Notes: generated by a model from the letters alone, not told the origin. A stretch of DNA of 64,000 nt from Pseudonocardiales bacterium (GCA_019241525.1 JAFAWY010000091.1:27697-91696); one strand, 5' to 3'; positions 37,333 through 51,410 are shown, counted from the first letter of the stretch. Translations and numbers: made by a program.

Positions 37333-38474
37333 CGCATCCTTCAGCGCGTCGCCAGGGTTGTCGCGTTACTACTCGCCATCCTCATCGGTGGCTGTCAAAC
37401 CATGTCATCACCCCCGAGCGACGGGACCCAATGAGCGAAGCATCTCCACGATTTTGTCAACGGGTACTTCGCCCGCAATCCGCCATTCGCTGTGCAGCAA
37501 GGAAGCCACGAATACGATGGCCGACTCCCTGACTGGAGCGCTGGCGGCATCCAGGCCGACGTGCAGTGGTTGCACGTGCACCGCACCCAGACAGAGATGT
37601 TTGACCAAAATTCGTTGAACGCGTCGGAACGCTTCGAGCAACGATACCTGTTGTCGCGCATCGACACGGATTTGTTTTGGCTGGAACGAGCACAGCTGCC
37701 ATTCACCAACCCAGCGTTCTACCTCAACAGCGGCCTTGATCCAGGCGTGTAGCTCACCCGTCCCTATGCACCGGCCGAAGCTCGACTGAAAGCATCATCA
37801 GTTACCTACACGCCATACCCGCAGCTGCTTCACAGATTCGAACTAACCTGCGGGCGCCGTTGCCGCGCAGCTTCATCGAGTATGGCGTCAACAGCTTCGG
37901 GGGTTTCCGGACTTTTACCGCAAGGATGCGCCCAAGATCTTTGCGAATGTACAGAATCCAGCGCTGCAAGCAGAGCTGGTGGGTGCGGCCGAGCCGGCAG
38001 CGCGGGCAATGCAGGACCTTGCGGACTGGCTGTCCAACGGGGCGGCCCGGGCAACCGACAATTTCGCGCTCGGCCCGGACAAGTTCGCTGATATGCTGTG
38101 GATGACCGAGCGGGTCACCACGCCACTCGGCGAGTTGGAACGTGCGGGTCGCGATGATTTGGAGCGCAACCTCAACGCGCTCCGGCAGGTGTGCGCAGCA
38201 TATCTGCCCGGCGTGACAACCGAAGCCTGTGTTGCCAAAGTAACAGCAGGCAAGCCCATTGGCGGCGCGATCGCAGGCGCACCTATGACCCGGCTATCTG
38301 AGTTACACTCTGGGTAAGCTGATGATCCGTAAACTGCGTGCAGACTGGACCGCTATCCATGGCTGGCGTACTGGTTGGCGAGCATTCCACGACCGTTTCC
38401 TCTCGTGCGGGTGGCCACCAGTTCCACTGGTACGCGAGCAAATGTTGGGAACCGCCCAAGGCGACTTGTTCTAG
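37333..38474 (+). pseudogene. Decayed DUF885 lipoprotein gene
   Basis: Reading three frames in turn reconstructs a DUF885 protein (a predicted metallopeptidase-like lipoprotein usually near 560 aa). A lipoprotein signal (VARVVALLLAILIGGC) is followed by an in-frame TGA at 37432. The same frame resumes with HLHDFVNGYFARNPPFAV and runs to a TAG at 37750, where homologues have tyrosine before LTRPYAPAE. A one-base deletion near 37794 moves to IPAAASQIRTNLRAP and PRSFIEYGVNSFGGF. Another near 37911 moves to DFYRKDAPKIFANVQNPALQ, running to about 38300. A large internal deletion and frame change then joins GYLSYTLGKLMIRKLRADW and ends FHDRFLSCGWPPVPLVREQM with TAG 38472. About 180 residues of the middle, expected to hold catalytic residues, are missing. 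Clearly not functional. Confidence 0.85.
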
Positions 38475-38737
38475 CCGGCAACAGTGCAGGGACGGGCCTG
38501 CTCCGGTTGCCAACGCCGCCACCACGCTGACCTGCACGAGAACACGCGTTTAGCCCGATCGGCCGGCGCTGCGGCCCGAGCTGGCTCGACAGCCTTCGTG
38601 TGTCCGTAGAATCGGTCAAATCCCGGCCCGCGAGGAGTGTGACGACTCGGTGCCTGCCGCATCGACGCCTGGCTGTAGTAGCTGGCCGGGCCCCGGGCCC
38701 GGCTGCCCAAGGATCGTGCGGATATGACGGCGATGTG

Positions 38738-40090
38738 ATGGACGTCTTACGCATTGTCTGGAGTCAGGTCTTGGTCCCGTTCTGGGGCCTGTTCGCCCTG
38801 GTCGCGTTGACCGCGGGCACCTTCGTCTTCGTCGCAGCTGAGTTTGCGCTCACTACCGTGGAGCGCAGCACTGTCGACGCGCATGTACAGCGGGTCGGTG
38901 ACCGGCGAGCTCGGCAGGTGCAACACGCCCGAAACACGCTGTCTTTTCAGCTCTCCGGCGCCCAGGTAGGCATCACGATCACTACCCTGCTCACCGGGTA
39001 CGTCGCCCAGCCCGCGATCATCGAGCTGGTCCGGCCGGGCGTACAAGCTCTGGGGCTGTCCGCTAGCACCGTGGGCGCGATCTCCCTCGGGGTCGGGTTG
39101 GCCCTGGCGACCATGATGTCGATGGTCTTCGGTGAGTTGATCCCGCAGAACCTGGCCATTTCCCGACCGCTCCAGACGGCCAGGCAGGTCGCCGGCGTGG
39201 TCAATGCGTTTTCCGTCGGGTTCGGTTGGCTTATTTCCGCATTGAACGGCACCGCCAACTGGATCGTCCGCCGGCTGGGTATCGAACCGGCAGTGGACTT
39301 GCGCTCCGCGCGCTCACCCCAGGAGCTTGGTTCCCTGGTGCGCAGCAGTGCCCAGCACGGGACGTTGGACCAGGGCACAGCGACGTTGCTCGATCGATCG
39401 CTGCGCTTCGGCGAGCGCACCGCCGAAGAGCTGATGACGCCCCGGGTGCGGGTAAAGGCGTTGCGCGCGGACGCGCCGGTGTTGGCTCTGGTGGACACTG
39501 CGCGCCAGACCGGCTTTTCCCGGTTTCCGGTCTATGGCGGTGACCTCGACGATGTGCGTGGCGTAGTGCACGTCAAGCAAGCTTTTGCGCTGCCGGCTGC
39601 TCAGCGCGCCGTGATCAAGGTCGGCTCGCTGGCCAGCCCGGTTCCCACCGTGCCCAGTTCGCTGGACGGCGATGTGTTGCTCGAGCGGCTTCGTGGTCAG
39701 GGCCTGCAAGTCGCGATTGTGGTCGACGAGTACGGCGGAACCGCCGGCATTGTCACCCTGGAAGACCTCGTCGAGGAGATCGTCGGAGATGTCCGCGACG
39801 AGCACGACCGGCTGGAAGTCTCCCGGGTGCGGGCGCTGGACGAGCGGAGCTGGCTTATCTCCGGGCTGCTGCGAGCAGATGAGCTGGCCGATGCGGTCGG
39901 GTTTGTGATGCCCGAAGGCGACTACGAGACCGTGGCGGGGTTGGTACTGGAACGGCTGGGGCGCATTCCCGCCGTCGGCGACGAGATCGAACTCGACGGC
40001 TGGCAGCTGAGCGTGACAAGGATGGATCGCCGGCGCATTGCTGAGCTGCGGCTCAGGCGTACCGCACACGCCGAGCAGGTGACCTTGTGA
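38738..40090 (+). CDS. CNNM/CorC-type membrane protein with CBS pair (hemolysin family)
   Basis: 450-aa membrane protein. An N-terminal DUF21/CNNM domain (about residues 10-200, three or four helices, [21 protein letters not shown]) is followed by tandem CBS domains (about 225-345, [35 protein letters not shown] and [25 protein letters not shown]) and a CorC_HlyC domain at the end. Homologues take part in magnesium or cobalt efflux; the hemolysin name is historical. ATG 38738 is chosen, with GTG 38735 just upstream; the longer in-frame region back to 38600 lies in noncoding sequence after the pseudogene. The stop overlaps a paralogue by four bases. Confidence 0.9.
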   Translation: MDVLRIVWSQVLVPFWGLFALVALTAGTFVFVAAEFALTTVERSTVDAHVQRVGDRRARQVQHARNTLSFQLSGAQVGITITTLLTGYVAQPAIIELVRPGVQALGLSASTVGAISLGVGLALATMMSMVFGELIPQNLAISRPLQTARQVAGVVNAFSVGFGWLISALNGTANWIVRRLGIEPAVDLRSARSPQELGSLVRSSAQHGTLDQGTATLLDRSLRFGERTAEELMTPRVRVKALRADAPVLALVDTARQTGFSRFPVYGGDLDDVRGVVHVKQAFALPAAQRAVIKVGSLASPVPTVPSSLDGDVLLERLRGQGLQVAIVVDEYGGTAGIVTLEDLVEEIVGDVRDEHDRLEVSRVRALDERSWLISGLLRADELADAVGFVMPEGDYETVAGLVLERLGRIPAVGDEIELDGWQLSVTRMDRRRIAELRLRRTAHAEQVTL

Positions 40091-41145
40091 GTGGCGCCGC
40101 GCTGCTGGTTGCGCTGTTGTTGCTGGCAGCCAATGCATTCTTCGTCGGCGCAGAGTTCGCCCTGATCAGTGCCCGGAGGGACCGGCTGGAAGCACTGGCC
40201 AAACGCGGGACGGCGCGTGCCGGCACGGTGATGCACGCTTCGGAAATGCTGCCGCTGATGCTAGCCGCGGCACAGCTGGGCATCACGATCAGCTCATTGG
40301 GTCTGGGTTCTCTCGGTGAACCCGCCGTCGCCCACCTGCTGGAATGGTTGACCGATCCGTTGCCTGTACCTGACGCGGTACTGCACACCGTGGCCTTTGT
40401 CGTCGCGCTCGGCATGGTGACCGTGGCGCACATTCTGCTGGGCGAGATGGTGCCCAAGAACATCGCAATCGCCGGCCCTGAGCGTGCCGCGCTATGGATG
40501 GTTCCGCCTTTGGTCGCCTTCATGCGGGTGACCCGGCCCGTCATTGCGCTGTTCAGCCAGACGGCAAGGCTGGTGCTGCGCGTGTTCAGGGTGCAGGTCC
40601 GCGATGAGCTGGAGAGCGCCTACAGCCCCGACGAGTTGGCTAATCTCATCGCCGACTCCAGCCGCGAAGGTCTCCTCGACAGTCAGGAACACCGCAGATT
40701 GACGCAGACCTTGTCCACGAGGGAGCGTACGGTCGCCGATGTGCTGATTCCGCTGCCCGACTTGACCACGATTCGTGCCCAACCGACGTTGGGCGATATC
40801 GAACAGGCCGTGGCGCAGACTGGTTTCTCCCGCTTTCCGCTGTGTCGCCGCGAATCGGCGAGCGATGGGCAGCTGGTCGGCTACATCCATGTGAAAGACG
40901 TACTCGAGCTGCTCGGCAGTTCCCCGGACACGCCGGTGCCGGCCAGCAGCGTCCGACCACTACCGGAGGTGGCGTCGACCGCCAAGTACGGCGAGGCGCT
41001 GGCCTTGCTGCGCCGCTCGGGTAGCCATCTCGCCCGGGTTGTCGGCACTGACGGAAAGACCGCGGGTGTTGTCGCGCTGGAGGATCTGGTCGAGGAATAC
41101 GTGGGCAGCGTGCGGGACGCGACGCACGTAGCATCCCGCACCTGA
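40087..41145 (+). CDS. CNNM/CorC-type membrane protein (hemolysin family), paralogue
   Basis: 352-aa partner of the preceding protein with the same order of domains: DUF21 helices (ALLVALLLLAANAFFVGAEFALISARRDRLE at the start), then a CBS pair ([38 protein letters not shown] and VVGTDGKTAGVVALEDLVEEYVG). It lacks the long CorC_HlyC tail and ends soon after the second CBS. GTG 40087 overlaps the previous stop as GTGA, so the two are made together and may heterodimerise. Tandem long/short pairs of this kind are frequent in actinobacteria. Likely role is divalent cation export; substrate unproven. Confidence 0.9.
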   Translation: MSGAALLVALLLLAANAFFVGAEFALISARRDRLEALAKRGTARAGTVMHASEMLPLMLAAAQLGITISSLGLGSLGEPAVAHLLEWLTDPLPVPDAVLHTVAFVVALGMVTVAHILLGEMVPKNIAIAGPERAALWMVPPLVAFMRVTRPVIALFSQTARLVLRVFRVQVRDELESAYSPDELANLIADSSREGLLDSQEHRRLTQTLSTRERTVADVLIPLPDLTTIRAQPTLGDIEQAVAQTGFSRFPLCRRESASDGQLVGYIHVKDVLELLGSSPDTPVPASSVRPLPEVASTAKYGEALALLRRSGSHLARVVGTDGKTAGVVALEDLVEEYVGSVRDATHVASRT

Positions 41146-41187
41146 CCGGCTAAGAATCGGTTCGGCAGATTTAGCCCGAAGGATAGA

Positions 41188-41527
41188 TCAACGTAGCTTT
41201 AGCACCGAATCGTGGTGCCCGATGCGTTTCACCGGCGTGGCATCCGTGAGCGCAAGATTGGCCGGCGTCGCAAACCATTCTTTCGGCGTACTGTCGGCAA
41301 TCTCGATCAGCGCCGGTAGTGCCTTTGCTACCAGCTTGGTGGTTTGGTTGATCCGCCCAAGCCCGGGCAAAACCACCTCGGCGTGCCCTACAACCTTCTC
41401 CGTGTTCTCCAAACAATCGTCGAGATTATCGGCGATGCCACCAAGCAGAACTGCAATCGCCAAAAAAAGCTCCCACGATAACGAGAAACAATGCAATGAG
41501 AACCACGGTTATGACGATAAGGATCAT
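41188..41527 (-). pseudogene. Small membrane protein gene with one-base frameshift
   Basis: From ATG 41527 the frame reads a membrane helix (ILIVITVVLIALFLVIVGAFF) but soon stops. Removing one T from the run of seven T at 41462-41468 (minus-strand sense) joins it to a second frame: VGAFLAIAVLLGGIADNLDDCLENTEKVVGHAEVVLPGLGRINQTTKLVAKALPAL, ending at 41188. The joined 112-residue protein resembles, from memory, a conserved actinobacterial small protein with one membrane helix, an IADNLDDCL motif and a GLGRINQT helix. It is either a recent frameshift, a slippery-run expression switch or a sequencing error in the homopolymer. The function of the family is unknown. Confidence 0.6.
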
Positions 41528-41590
41528 TTTTCATCACTTCCCTGGGGGTTCTGCCAGTTCAATACCGTCACCGGTGGAGCGCCGGCAGAG

Positions 41591-42229
41591 TCATCTCGGC
41601 GATGAGGACTCCTTCCGGGTCGCGAGCTCGAACAAGGCGACCAGCTCGCGGGCGTAGGCATCCGGGTCGAAGTCGGGGAATGCGAGAATCTGTGGTGCGG
41701 CCGAGTCGATGGCCGTCCGGAGAAAACGCGCCATGGCCGCAGGCGCGAACTCACGAAACTCGCCGCTTCGTTGCCCCGCTTCGAACAACTGACGCAGCGG
41801 GGCGAGGAGTGGCTCGTCGGTGTGCACACCGTAACGCAACTTGCCGTCAGCTGTGCGATAGTTCGTAAAGATGTCGGTGAGGACAGCCACCTCGCGCGGG
41901 TGGTCGCGGATGAAATCGATGTTGCCGGTGATATAAGTGCGCAGCGTTGCCGCGACCGTGGGTTGTCGCTTGAGGAGAGGGGTTAGCTGCTCCGCGCCGC
42001 GCTGGTAAATGTGGTCCACTACACGCTCGATCAGTTCGTCCTTGCCGGCGAAGTGGTAGGAGATCACCCCCTTACTAATTCCGGCCCGCTTGGCAATCTC
42101 GGCCAGCGAGGCGCGGACGTAGCCCACATCTGCGATCGTGTCGATCGCGCATTGGATGATCTGGGCGCGGCGTGCCTCCTCGGTGAACGTCGACGCACGC
42201 TGTCCGCTTGGACTAAAATCTGACCGCAC
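41591..42229 (-). CDS. TetR-family transcriptional regulator
   Basis: 212-aa one-component repressor. The N-terminal helix-turn-helix is clear (ARRAQIIQCAIDTIADVGYVRASLAEIAKRAGISKGVISYHFAGKDELIERV, about residues 18-70). The C-terminal ligand domain is helical, ends EFREFAPAAMARFLRTAID and is of the QacR/AcrR sort with no named ligand. Start GTG 42229 is used; a TTG two codons upstream is also in frame and neither has a good ribosome site, so a leaderless message is possible. It stands alone between the small broken membrane gene and gcvP, and its target is not evident. Confidence 0.88.
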   Translation of the reverse strand: MRSDFSPSGQRASTFTEEARRAQIIQCAIDTIADVGYVRASLAEIAKRAGISKGVISYHFAGKDELIERVVDHIYQRGAEQLTPLLKRQPTVAATLRTYITGNIDFIRDHPREVAVLTDIFTNYRTADGKLRYGVHTDEPLLAPLRQLFEAGQRSGEFREFAPAAMARFLRTAIDSAAPQILAFPDFDPDAYARELVALFELATRKESSSPR

Positions 42230-42369
42230 GGCCAAAAAATAGCACGGTTGTGTAGGCCGTCAAGCGCTGTGTTGCCAGACTGCCGCGGCCCGAGACCGCG
42301 CAACGTCCACCGTTGGAGTCCATCCGCCGTCTGCTGTCGCAGCCCTTCTCGGACTGACCAGTAGCCAAG

Positions 42370-45249
<2,880 letters not shown>

Positions 45250-45455
45250 CGCAACAACCTCCGGGCCTCGCGGTGGGAGTGCCGGCTATCGTCTTCGATC
45301 GGTCTTCCCGCTGTGTTGCCCACACCCGGCCAGAGCCAAGATACGGCTGGCGACTCTCCTCGCGCGGGATTGGCGACTACCCCCTCAGACTACCTGGGGA
45401 AGTCGGCCTGCCGTCGACTCGGCGCGATGCTTGTGAGCAGCTACACAGCGAGCTG

Positions 45456-46160
45456 TCAACTGATCCTGCGGGCACGGCGCCGCTTGGTCAGCTCGTCTTC
45501 CGGAGCAGCGTCGACATGTCCGCCGTCGGCTCGCTCGGGAGGAAACTGGCTTATCGTTCCGGCGATTTCCTTTATTGCGCCGCTGACGGCGATGCCGAAC
45601 ACCCCTTGGCCGCCCTGCAAAAGATCAACGACTTCTTCCGCCGAGGTGCACTCGTAGACCGTCGTGCCGTCACTGAACAGCGTGATACGGGCCAGGTCGT
45701 GCACTCCACGACGGCGTAGGTGCGCCACGGCGACACGGATGTTCTGCAGCGACACCCCTGTGTCCAGCAACCGCTTGACCACCTTGAGGACCAGAATGTC
45801 TTTGAACGAGTACAGTCGCTGGCTACCCGAGCCAGAGGCTCCGCGGATGGATGGCACGACCAGGTTGGTCCGTGCCCAGTAGTCCAGCTGACGGTAAGTG
45901 ATCCCGGCGATCTGGCACGCTGCCGGCCCTCGGTAACCGAGCAGGTCGTCGGTAACGCCGTGAGGGTCGGCCAGGACTGAGTCGGGGAACAGGGTTTCTT
46001 GCTCAGCCGGTGCATCAGCCGGGGACTGCGCGAGGTCATGAGCAGAGGTGTCCGCTGCGCCGCGCGGTCCGTCGACCACCGATGCCTCCCACGCCGTGCG
46101 CCGGCGGTCCGCCCACCATGTGACCCGCGGCAGTTCATCCGGCTGTTCGAAGCGAATCAC
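45456..46160 (-). CDS. MerR-family regulator, Rv1830/ResR type
   Basis: 234-aa regulator with a disordered N-terminal stretch (residues 1-75) followed by a MerR-type winged helix: YRGPAACQIAGITYRQLDYWARTNLVVPSI and SQRLYSFKDILVLKVVKRLLDTGVSLQNIRVAVAHLRRRG. A conserved LFSDGTTVYECTSAEEVVDLLQGGQGVFGIAVSGAIKEI tail follows. The sequence and its place directly before gcvP match the mycobacterial Rv1830 protein, called ResR/McdR in work on growth control and drug resilience. Start GTG 46160, although the real N-terminus is uncertain because the first 75 residues are poorly conserved. Confidence 0.88.
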   Translation of the reverse strand: MIRFEQPDELPRVTWWADRRRTAWEASVVDGPRGAADTSAHDLAQSPADAPAEQETLFPDSVLADPHGVTDDLLGYRGPAACQIAGITYRQLDYWARTNLVVPSIRGASGSGSQRLYSFKDILVLKVVKRLLDTGVSLQNIRVAVAHLRRRGVHDLARITLFSDGTTVYECTSAEEVVDLLQGGQGVFGIAVSGAIKEIAGTISQFPPERADGGHVDAAPEDELTKRRRARRIS

Positions 46161-46287
46161 ACCGGCGCGACTCGCTGTGAGGGTCGACGGTAGGCGCCGC
46201 CGCGTAGCCGGTCAATACGACGCGCGGCAAAGTCTCACCCTCAACCTCAGATCGAGGCCATAGGTGACAGCTGCAAGGCAAGCTTGC

Positions 46288-46761
46288 TCAGGTATCCGCC
46301 CCGCGGAAGTCCTCCGGGGTGACCGAGTCGAGGAACTCGCGAAATTTCTCGACCTCGTTTTCCTGCTCGTCCGGGATGATCAGACCGGCTTCGGACAGCA
46401 CCGCCTCTTCGGCGTGAATCGGCACGCCGGCCCGCAAGGCCAACGCCACCGAGTCGCTCGGCCGTGCAGAAACCCGTACGTTGCCATCAAAGACGAGTTC
46501 GGCGAAGAAGGTGCCCTCTTGCAGCTCGGTGATCCGGACCTGCTTAAGCTTTCCGCCCAACGCCCGGATCACGTCCCGCAGCAGGTCATGGGTCATCGGC
46601 CGGGCCGGCTGCACCCCTTGCTGCTCCAGCGCGATGGCGGTTGCTTCCCCCGATCCGATCCAGATCGGCAAGTAACGCTCACCATTGGTTTCCCGGAGCA
46701 GCAGGATCGGCTGGTTCGCTGGCAGCTCCACCCGGACCCCGACGACACGCATCTCGCTCAT
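46288..46761 (-). CDS. Bifunctional nuclease family protein (DUF151)
   Basis: 157 aa with the DUF151 fold described for a nuclease-like family: MRVVGVRVELPANQPILLLRETNGERYLPIWIGSGEATAIALEQQGVQPARPMTHDLLRDV followed by FFAELVFDGNVRVSARPSDSVALALRAGVPIHAEEAVL. ATG 46761 is chosen over an upstream in-frame ATG (46809), because a strong GGGAGGGAGG site precedes it and homologues start there. It sits between the two MerR regulators, as Rv1829 does in mycobacteria. Actual nuclease activity has been shown only for distant plant and bacterial members, so the biochemical role here is tentative. Confidence 0.9.
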   Translation of the reverse strand: MSEMRVVGVRVELPANQPILLLRETNGERYLPIWIGSGEATAIALEQQGVQPARPMTHDLLRDVIRALGGKLKQVRITELQEGTFFAELVFDGNVRVSARPSDSVALALRAGVPIHAEEAVLSEAGLIIPDEQENEVEKFREFLDSVTPEDFRGADT

Positions 46762-46972
46762 CGCGTTTGCGCCTCCCTCCCGCCGCAGCCCGTAGTCCGG
46801 GTGCCTCAAGGATCGTCGTGTTCGGCGGTGGATTGGGTACCGGCCGCCAGCAGCTGCCAGCCCAGTCGCGTCTCCGCCATCGCTACCCCTTTAGACGCTA
46901 CACGGGGCGCGGTCGGAATGCCGAGTCCTGCGGCGAGGCAAATTCCCGCTGCCTCGGTCTGTCATTTCTCCG

Positions 46973-47779
46973 TCAGGTTCCGGTGACGCCCCGCAGCCCC
47001 ACCTTCACCAGTAAGGCGTGCAGCCGCACGGACAGCACGGCCAGCTCCCGGACGACCTCGTCGGCACGGGCCCGCGCGTCGGGATCGCGCTGCCGGGTCA
47101 TCGGAGTCACAATCTGGGCCAGCAATCCGACTTCACGGTCGGCCGAGGCTCGGAAGGCGCGCAGATGCCGGGGCTCTAGCCCGAACTCGGTCATCGCCTG
47201 CGCAGTCTTGGCAACCTGAACGGCATCGGTGTCATAAAAACCGGCCGGGCCGGGGCGGACCAGGCCGAACTGCTCAAGTTGTGTCAGCACCGCCCCGCTG
47301 ATCTCCGCCGCAGCGAGCAGCTCCTCTTGCGTCACCCGGCCGGTACCAGCGCCGCCAAGCAGCTCAGCGGCACCTGGTTCGACTACCGCGTCGGGATTGC
47401 CGTCGGGCACAGCGTGCGGGCAAGCACTGACCAGCTGCCGCGACGGCGCCGGCCAGCGGGCGGCAGCCGTCCTTTCGGGGGCCTGCCCGGGAAGATGCTG
47501 GGCAGGCTCGCCCCGGTCTCGCGCGTCCAGATACTCCTTGATAACCCGCAGTGGCAGGTAGTGATCTCGCTGGGCGGCGAGGACGTAACGCAGCCGTTCC
47601 ACATCCGTTGACGAGAATTGCCGGTAACCGGCGGCGGTCCGGTCAGGCTGGACCAGCCCTTCAGACTCCAAAAACCTGATCTTGGAAATAGTGACATCGG
47701 GAAATTCAGCCCGCAGCTGGGCAAGCACCGTGCCGATGCTCATCCCGGAACGATCCCCGGATCGGCGTGGGGCCGTCAC
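46973..47779 (-). CDS. ftsR: MerR-family regulator, FtsR (Rv1828) type
   Basis: 268-aa regulator. The winged helix covers residues about 13-85: MSIGTVLAQLRAEFPDVTISKIRFLESEGLVQPDRTAAGYRQFSSTDVERLRYVLAAQRDHYLPLRVIKEYLD. After a variable linker, a second helical part (VTQEELLAAAEISGAVLTQLEQFGLVRP, near 150) is a further HTH-like domain characteristic of the group. The Corynebacterium orthologue FtsR activates ftsZ, so a cell-division role is likely. GTG 47779 overlaps the garA stop as GTGA, so it is made with GarA. Confidence 0.88.
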   Translation of the reverse strand: MTAPRRSGDRSGMSIGTVLAQLRAEFPDVTISKIRFLESEGLVQPDRTAAGYRQFSSTDVERLRYVLAAQRDHYLPLRVIKEYLDARDRGEPAQHLPGQAPERTAAARWPAPSRQLVSACPHAVPDGNPDAVVEPGAAELLGGAGTGRVTQEELLAAAEISGAVLTQLEQFGLVRPGPAGFYDTDAVQVAKTAQAMTEFGLEPRHLRAFRASADREVGLLAQIVTPMTRQRDPDARARADEVVRELAVLSVRLHALLVKVGLRGVTGT

Positions 47780-48243
47780 TGTGTCCCCTGGTCAGCCCCT
47801 CGGCTCCCGCGTGGACCGGTGAGGAACACCAGCCGGAACTTGCCGATCTGCACCTCGTCACCGTTGGCCAGCATTGCGGTGTCCACCGGCTCGCGATTGA
47901 CGTAGGTACCGTTGAGGCTGCCGACGTCGACGACGACGAACTCACCGCCCTCACGGCGGAACTCCGCGTGCCGGCGAGACACCGTGACGTCGTCGAGGAA
48001 TATGTCGCTATCCGGGTGGCGCCCAGCACTCGTAGTAGACCGGTCGAGCAGGAAGCGGGAACCGGCGTTAGGGCCACGCCTGACCACCAGCAGCGCCGAG
48101 CCCGCAGGCAGGGCATCAATACCAGCGATAGGGGGCGCCGGCGCCTCGATACCTTCGGCCTCGGACAGGAAGTCGGCCCGGAAAGTCGAGGTTTGCTCCG
48201 GGCCCCGCTCTGGTGGTACACCGGGCCCGTCGTTCATGGTCAC
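47776..48243 (-). CDS. garA: FHA-domain regulator of 2-oxoglutarate metabolism (GarA/OdhI type)
   Basis: 155-aa phosphothreonine-binding protein. The FHA domain (residues about 50-145) has GSRFLLDRSTTSAGRHPDSDIFLDDVTVSRRHAEFRREGGEFVVVDVGSLNGTYVNREPV, with the Arg, Ser and Asn that grip phosphothreonine. The N-terminal phospho-switch reads PEQTSTFRADFLSE: in mycobacterial GarA this is ETTS, with neighbouring threonines targeted by PknG and PknB. Here the first is Gln17 and only Thr18 remains. Unphosphorylated GarA inhibits 2-oxoglutarate dehydrogenase and glutamate dehydrogenase. GTG 48243 is selected because AAGGAG lies eight bases upstream; ATG 48237 is the alternative. Confidence 0.93.
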   Translation of the reverse strand: MTMNDGPGVPPERGPEQTSTFRADFLSEAEGIEAPAPPIAGIDALPAGSALLVVRRGPNAGSRFLLDRSTTSAGRHPDSDIFLDDVTVSRRHAEFRREGGEFVVVDVGSLNGTYVNREPVDTAMLANGDEVQIGKFRLVFLTGPRGSRGADQGTQ

Positions 48244-48346
48244 CCTGGGCTCTCCTTCGCGGGGTGGTCGCCGTTGATCGCACCACAACCTACCGTGCCA
48301 CAGCGGACATCGCGGAGGAGAGGTCGGCGCCAGCTGCCGGCCACCC

Positions 48347-48730
48347 TCAGCCTTCCCCGATGAGCGCCCGGTACTCCTCTGCGATCATCAACGAGTCCGT
48401 CGCGCCCGGCTGCGCCGGCTTGATCTCGATCATCCAGCCGGCACCGTATGGATCGGAATTGACCAAGTCGGGACTGTTCTCGAGGGCATCGTTGCGGCTC
48501 ACCACCTCACCATCCACCGGCGCGAACACGTCCGACACGCTCTTGGTGGACTCGATTTCGCCGACTGGTTGCCCGGCCTTGACCGAATCACCCAGGGGCG
48601 GCAATTGGATGTACACCACGTCCCCGAGTTGGGTCTGGGCATAGTCGGTGACACCGACGCGCACGGTGCCCTCCTCGCTCAGCAGCACCCATTCGTGTTC
48701 CGGGGTATAGCGCAGCTCCTCAGGAACCAT
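48347..48730 (-). CDS. gcvH: Glycine cleavage system H protein
   Basis: 127-aa lipoyl carrier of the glycine cleavage complex. The lipoylated lysine is Lys63 in EIESTKSVSDVFAPVDGEVV, in the standard hairpin. YTPEHEWV at residues 8-15 and the glycine-rich GVTDYAQTQLGDVVYIQLPPLG segment complete the fold. ATG 48730 is preferred to the preceding GTG because the GGGAGG site gives proper spacing. It works with GcvP, encoded 3 kb downstream. It is 12 bp from the stop of the phosphatidyltransferase gene upstream. Confidence 0.96.
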   Translation of the reverse strand: MVPEELRYTPEHEWVLLSEEGTVRVGVTDYAQTQLGDVVYIQLPPLGDSVKAGQPVGEIESTKSVSDVFAPVDGEVVSRNDALENSPDLVNSDPYGAGWMIEIKPAQPGATDSLMIAEEYRALIGEG

Positions 48731-48742
48731 CACGACCTCCCA

Positions 48743-49339
48743 TCACGCGGAGTTGGCGTCTGCCACACCGCGCATCGTGAGCACAACCTGGATGAGATAC
48801 AGCACCGCCGACCACACGTACAGTGCACCGCCCCACCCGGTAAACGCCACCGCGAACGCGTGGGCGAGCGCGCCCACCCAACCGTGTACGTCAGGGGCGA
48901 GCAACAGCAGGGGGAACGCGTATAGCAGGCAGAGGGTTGCCGCCTTGCCCATATAGTGCACCGGCAGCGGGCCATGGCCGTAATAGCGCAGCACCGGCAA
49001 CGTGGCAGCAAGCACCAGGTCCCGGCCGAGTAACACGGCGATCACCCACCAAGGCAAGATCGCCCGCAGGCCGAACGCAAGCAAGGCGCTCACGGTGTAC
49101 AACCGATCGACCGCGGGATCGAGCATTTCTCCTAGCCTGCTGGACTGGTTGAGCAAACGCGCGAGCTTGCCGTCCGCCCAGTCGGTCAGACCCGACAACC
49201 CCAGCACCACCACAGCGAGCAGATCATTGCGAGGCCCGAGTATGAGCCACAAGAACAGCGGGACGCCGGCCAACCGGAGCAGGCTGAGCACATTGGGCAC
49301 GGTGACCAACCGATCAGCCGGATCCCGACTCGCACTCAT
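48743..49339 (-). CDS. CDP-alcohol phosphatidyltransferase (PgsA2-like)
   Basis: 198-aa membrane enzyme transferring a phosphatidyl group from CDP-diacylglycerol to an alcohol. The family signature is complete: Asp53, Asp56, Gly57, Ala60, Arg61, Gly70, Asp74 and Asp78, in TDWADGKLAR and GEMLDPAVDR. Four to six hydrophobic helices follow. Its place before gcvH mirrors pgsA2 (Rv1822) near gcvH in mycobacteria. The acceptor is uncertain: glycerol 3-phosphate for phosphatidylglycerol phosphate, or another phosphatidyl lipid. Confidence 0.9.
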   Translation of the reverse strand: MSASRDPADRLVTVPNVLSLLRLAGVPLFLWLILGPRNDLLAVVVLGLSGLTDWADGKLARLLNQSSRLGEMLDPAVDRLYTVSALLAFGLRAILPWWVIAVLLGRDLVLAATLPVLRYYGHGPLPVHYMGKAATLCLLYAFPLLLLAPDVHGWVGALAHAFAVAFTGWGGALYVWSAVLYLIQVVLTMRGVADANSA

Positions 49340-49390
49340 TGGTCCCTCATGACACCCTACGAACCCGCACTCGGCGACAGCGGTTGATCA

Positions 49391-51410
<2,020 letters not shown>

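Noticed and set aside
37492..37752. 86-aa open frame as a real gene
   Set aside because: It is one readable fragment of the decayed DUF885 gene; the neighbouring frames continue the same protein.
41160..41180. TTCGG...CCGAA hairpin after the CNNM pair
   Set aside because: A five-base stem with a ten-base loop and no T-tract is too weak to call a terminator.
45250..45455. Possible glycine riboswitch before gcvP
   Set aside because: On the minus strand a GGAGAG and a stem-like segment are present, but the conserved CCGAAGG core and the CTCTCAGG-type strand are missing. A covariance search (Rfam glycine model) would decide.
46178..46243. TGAGGGT / ACCCTCA arms before resR as an operator
   Set aside because: Only seven bases each and 52 bp apart; chance is likely in GC-rich DNA. 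Footprinting with the MerR protein would decide.
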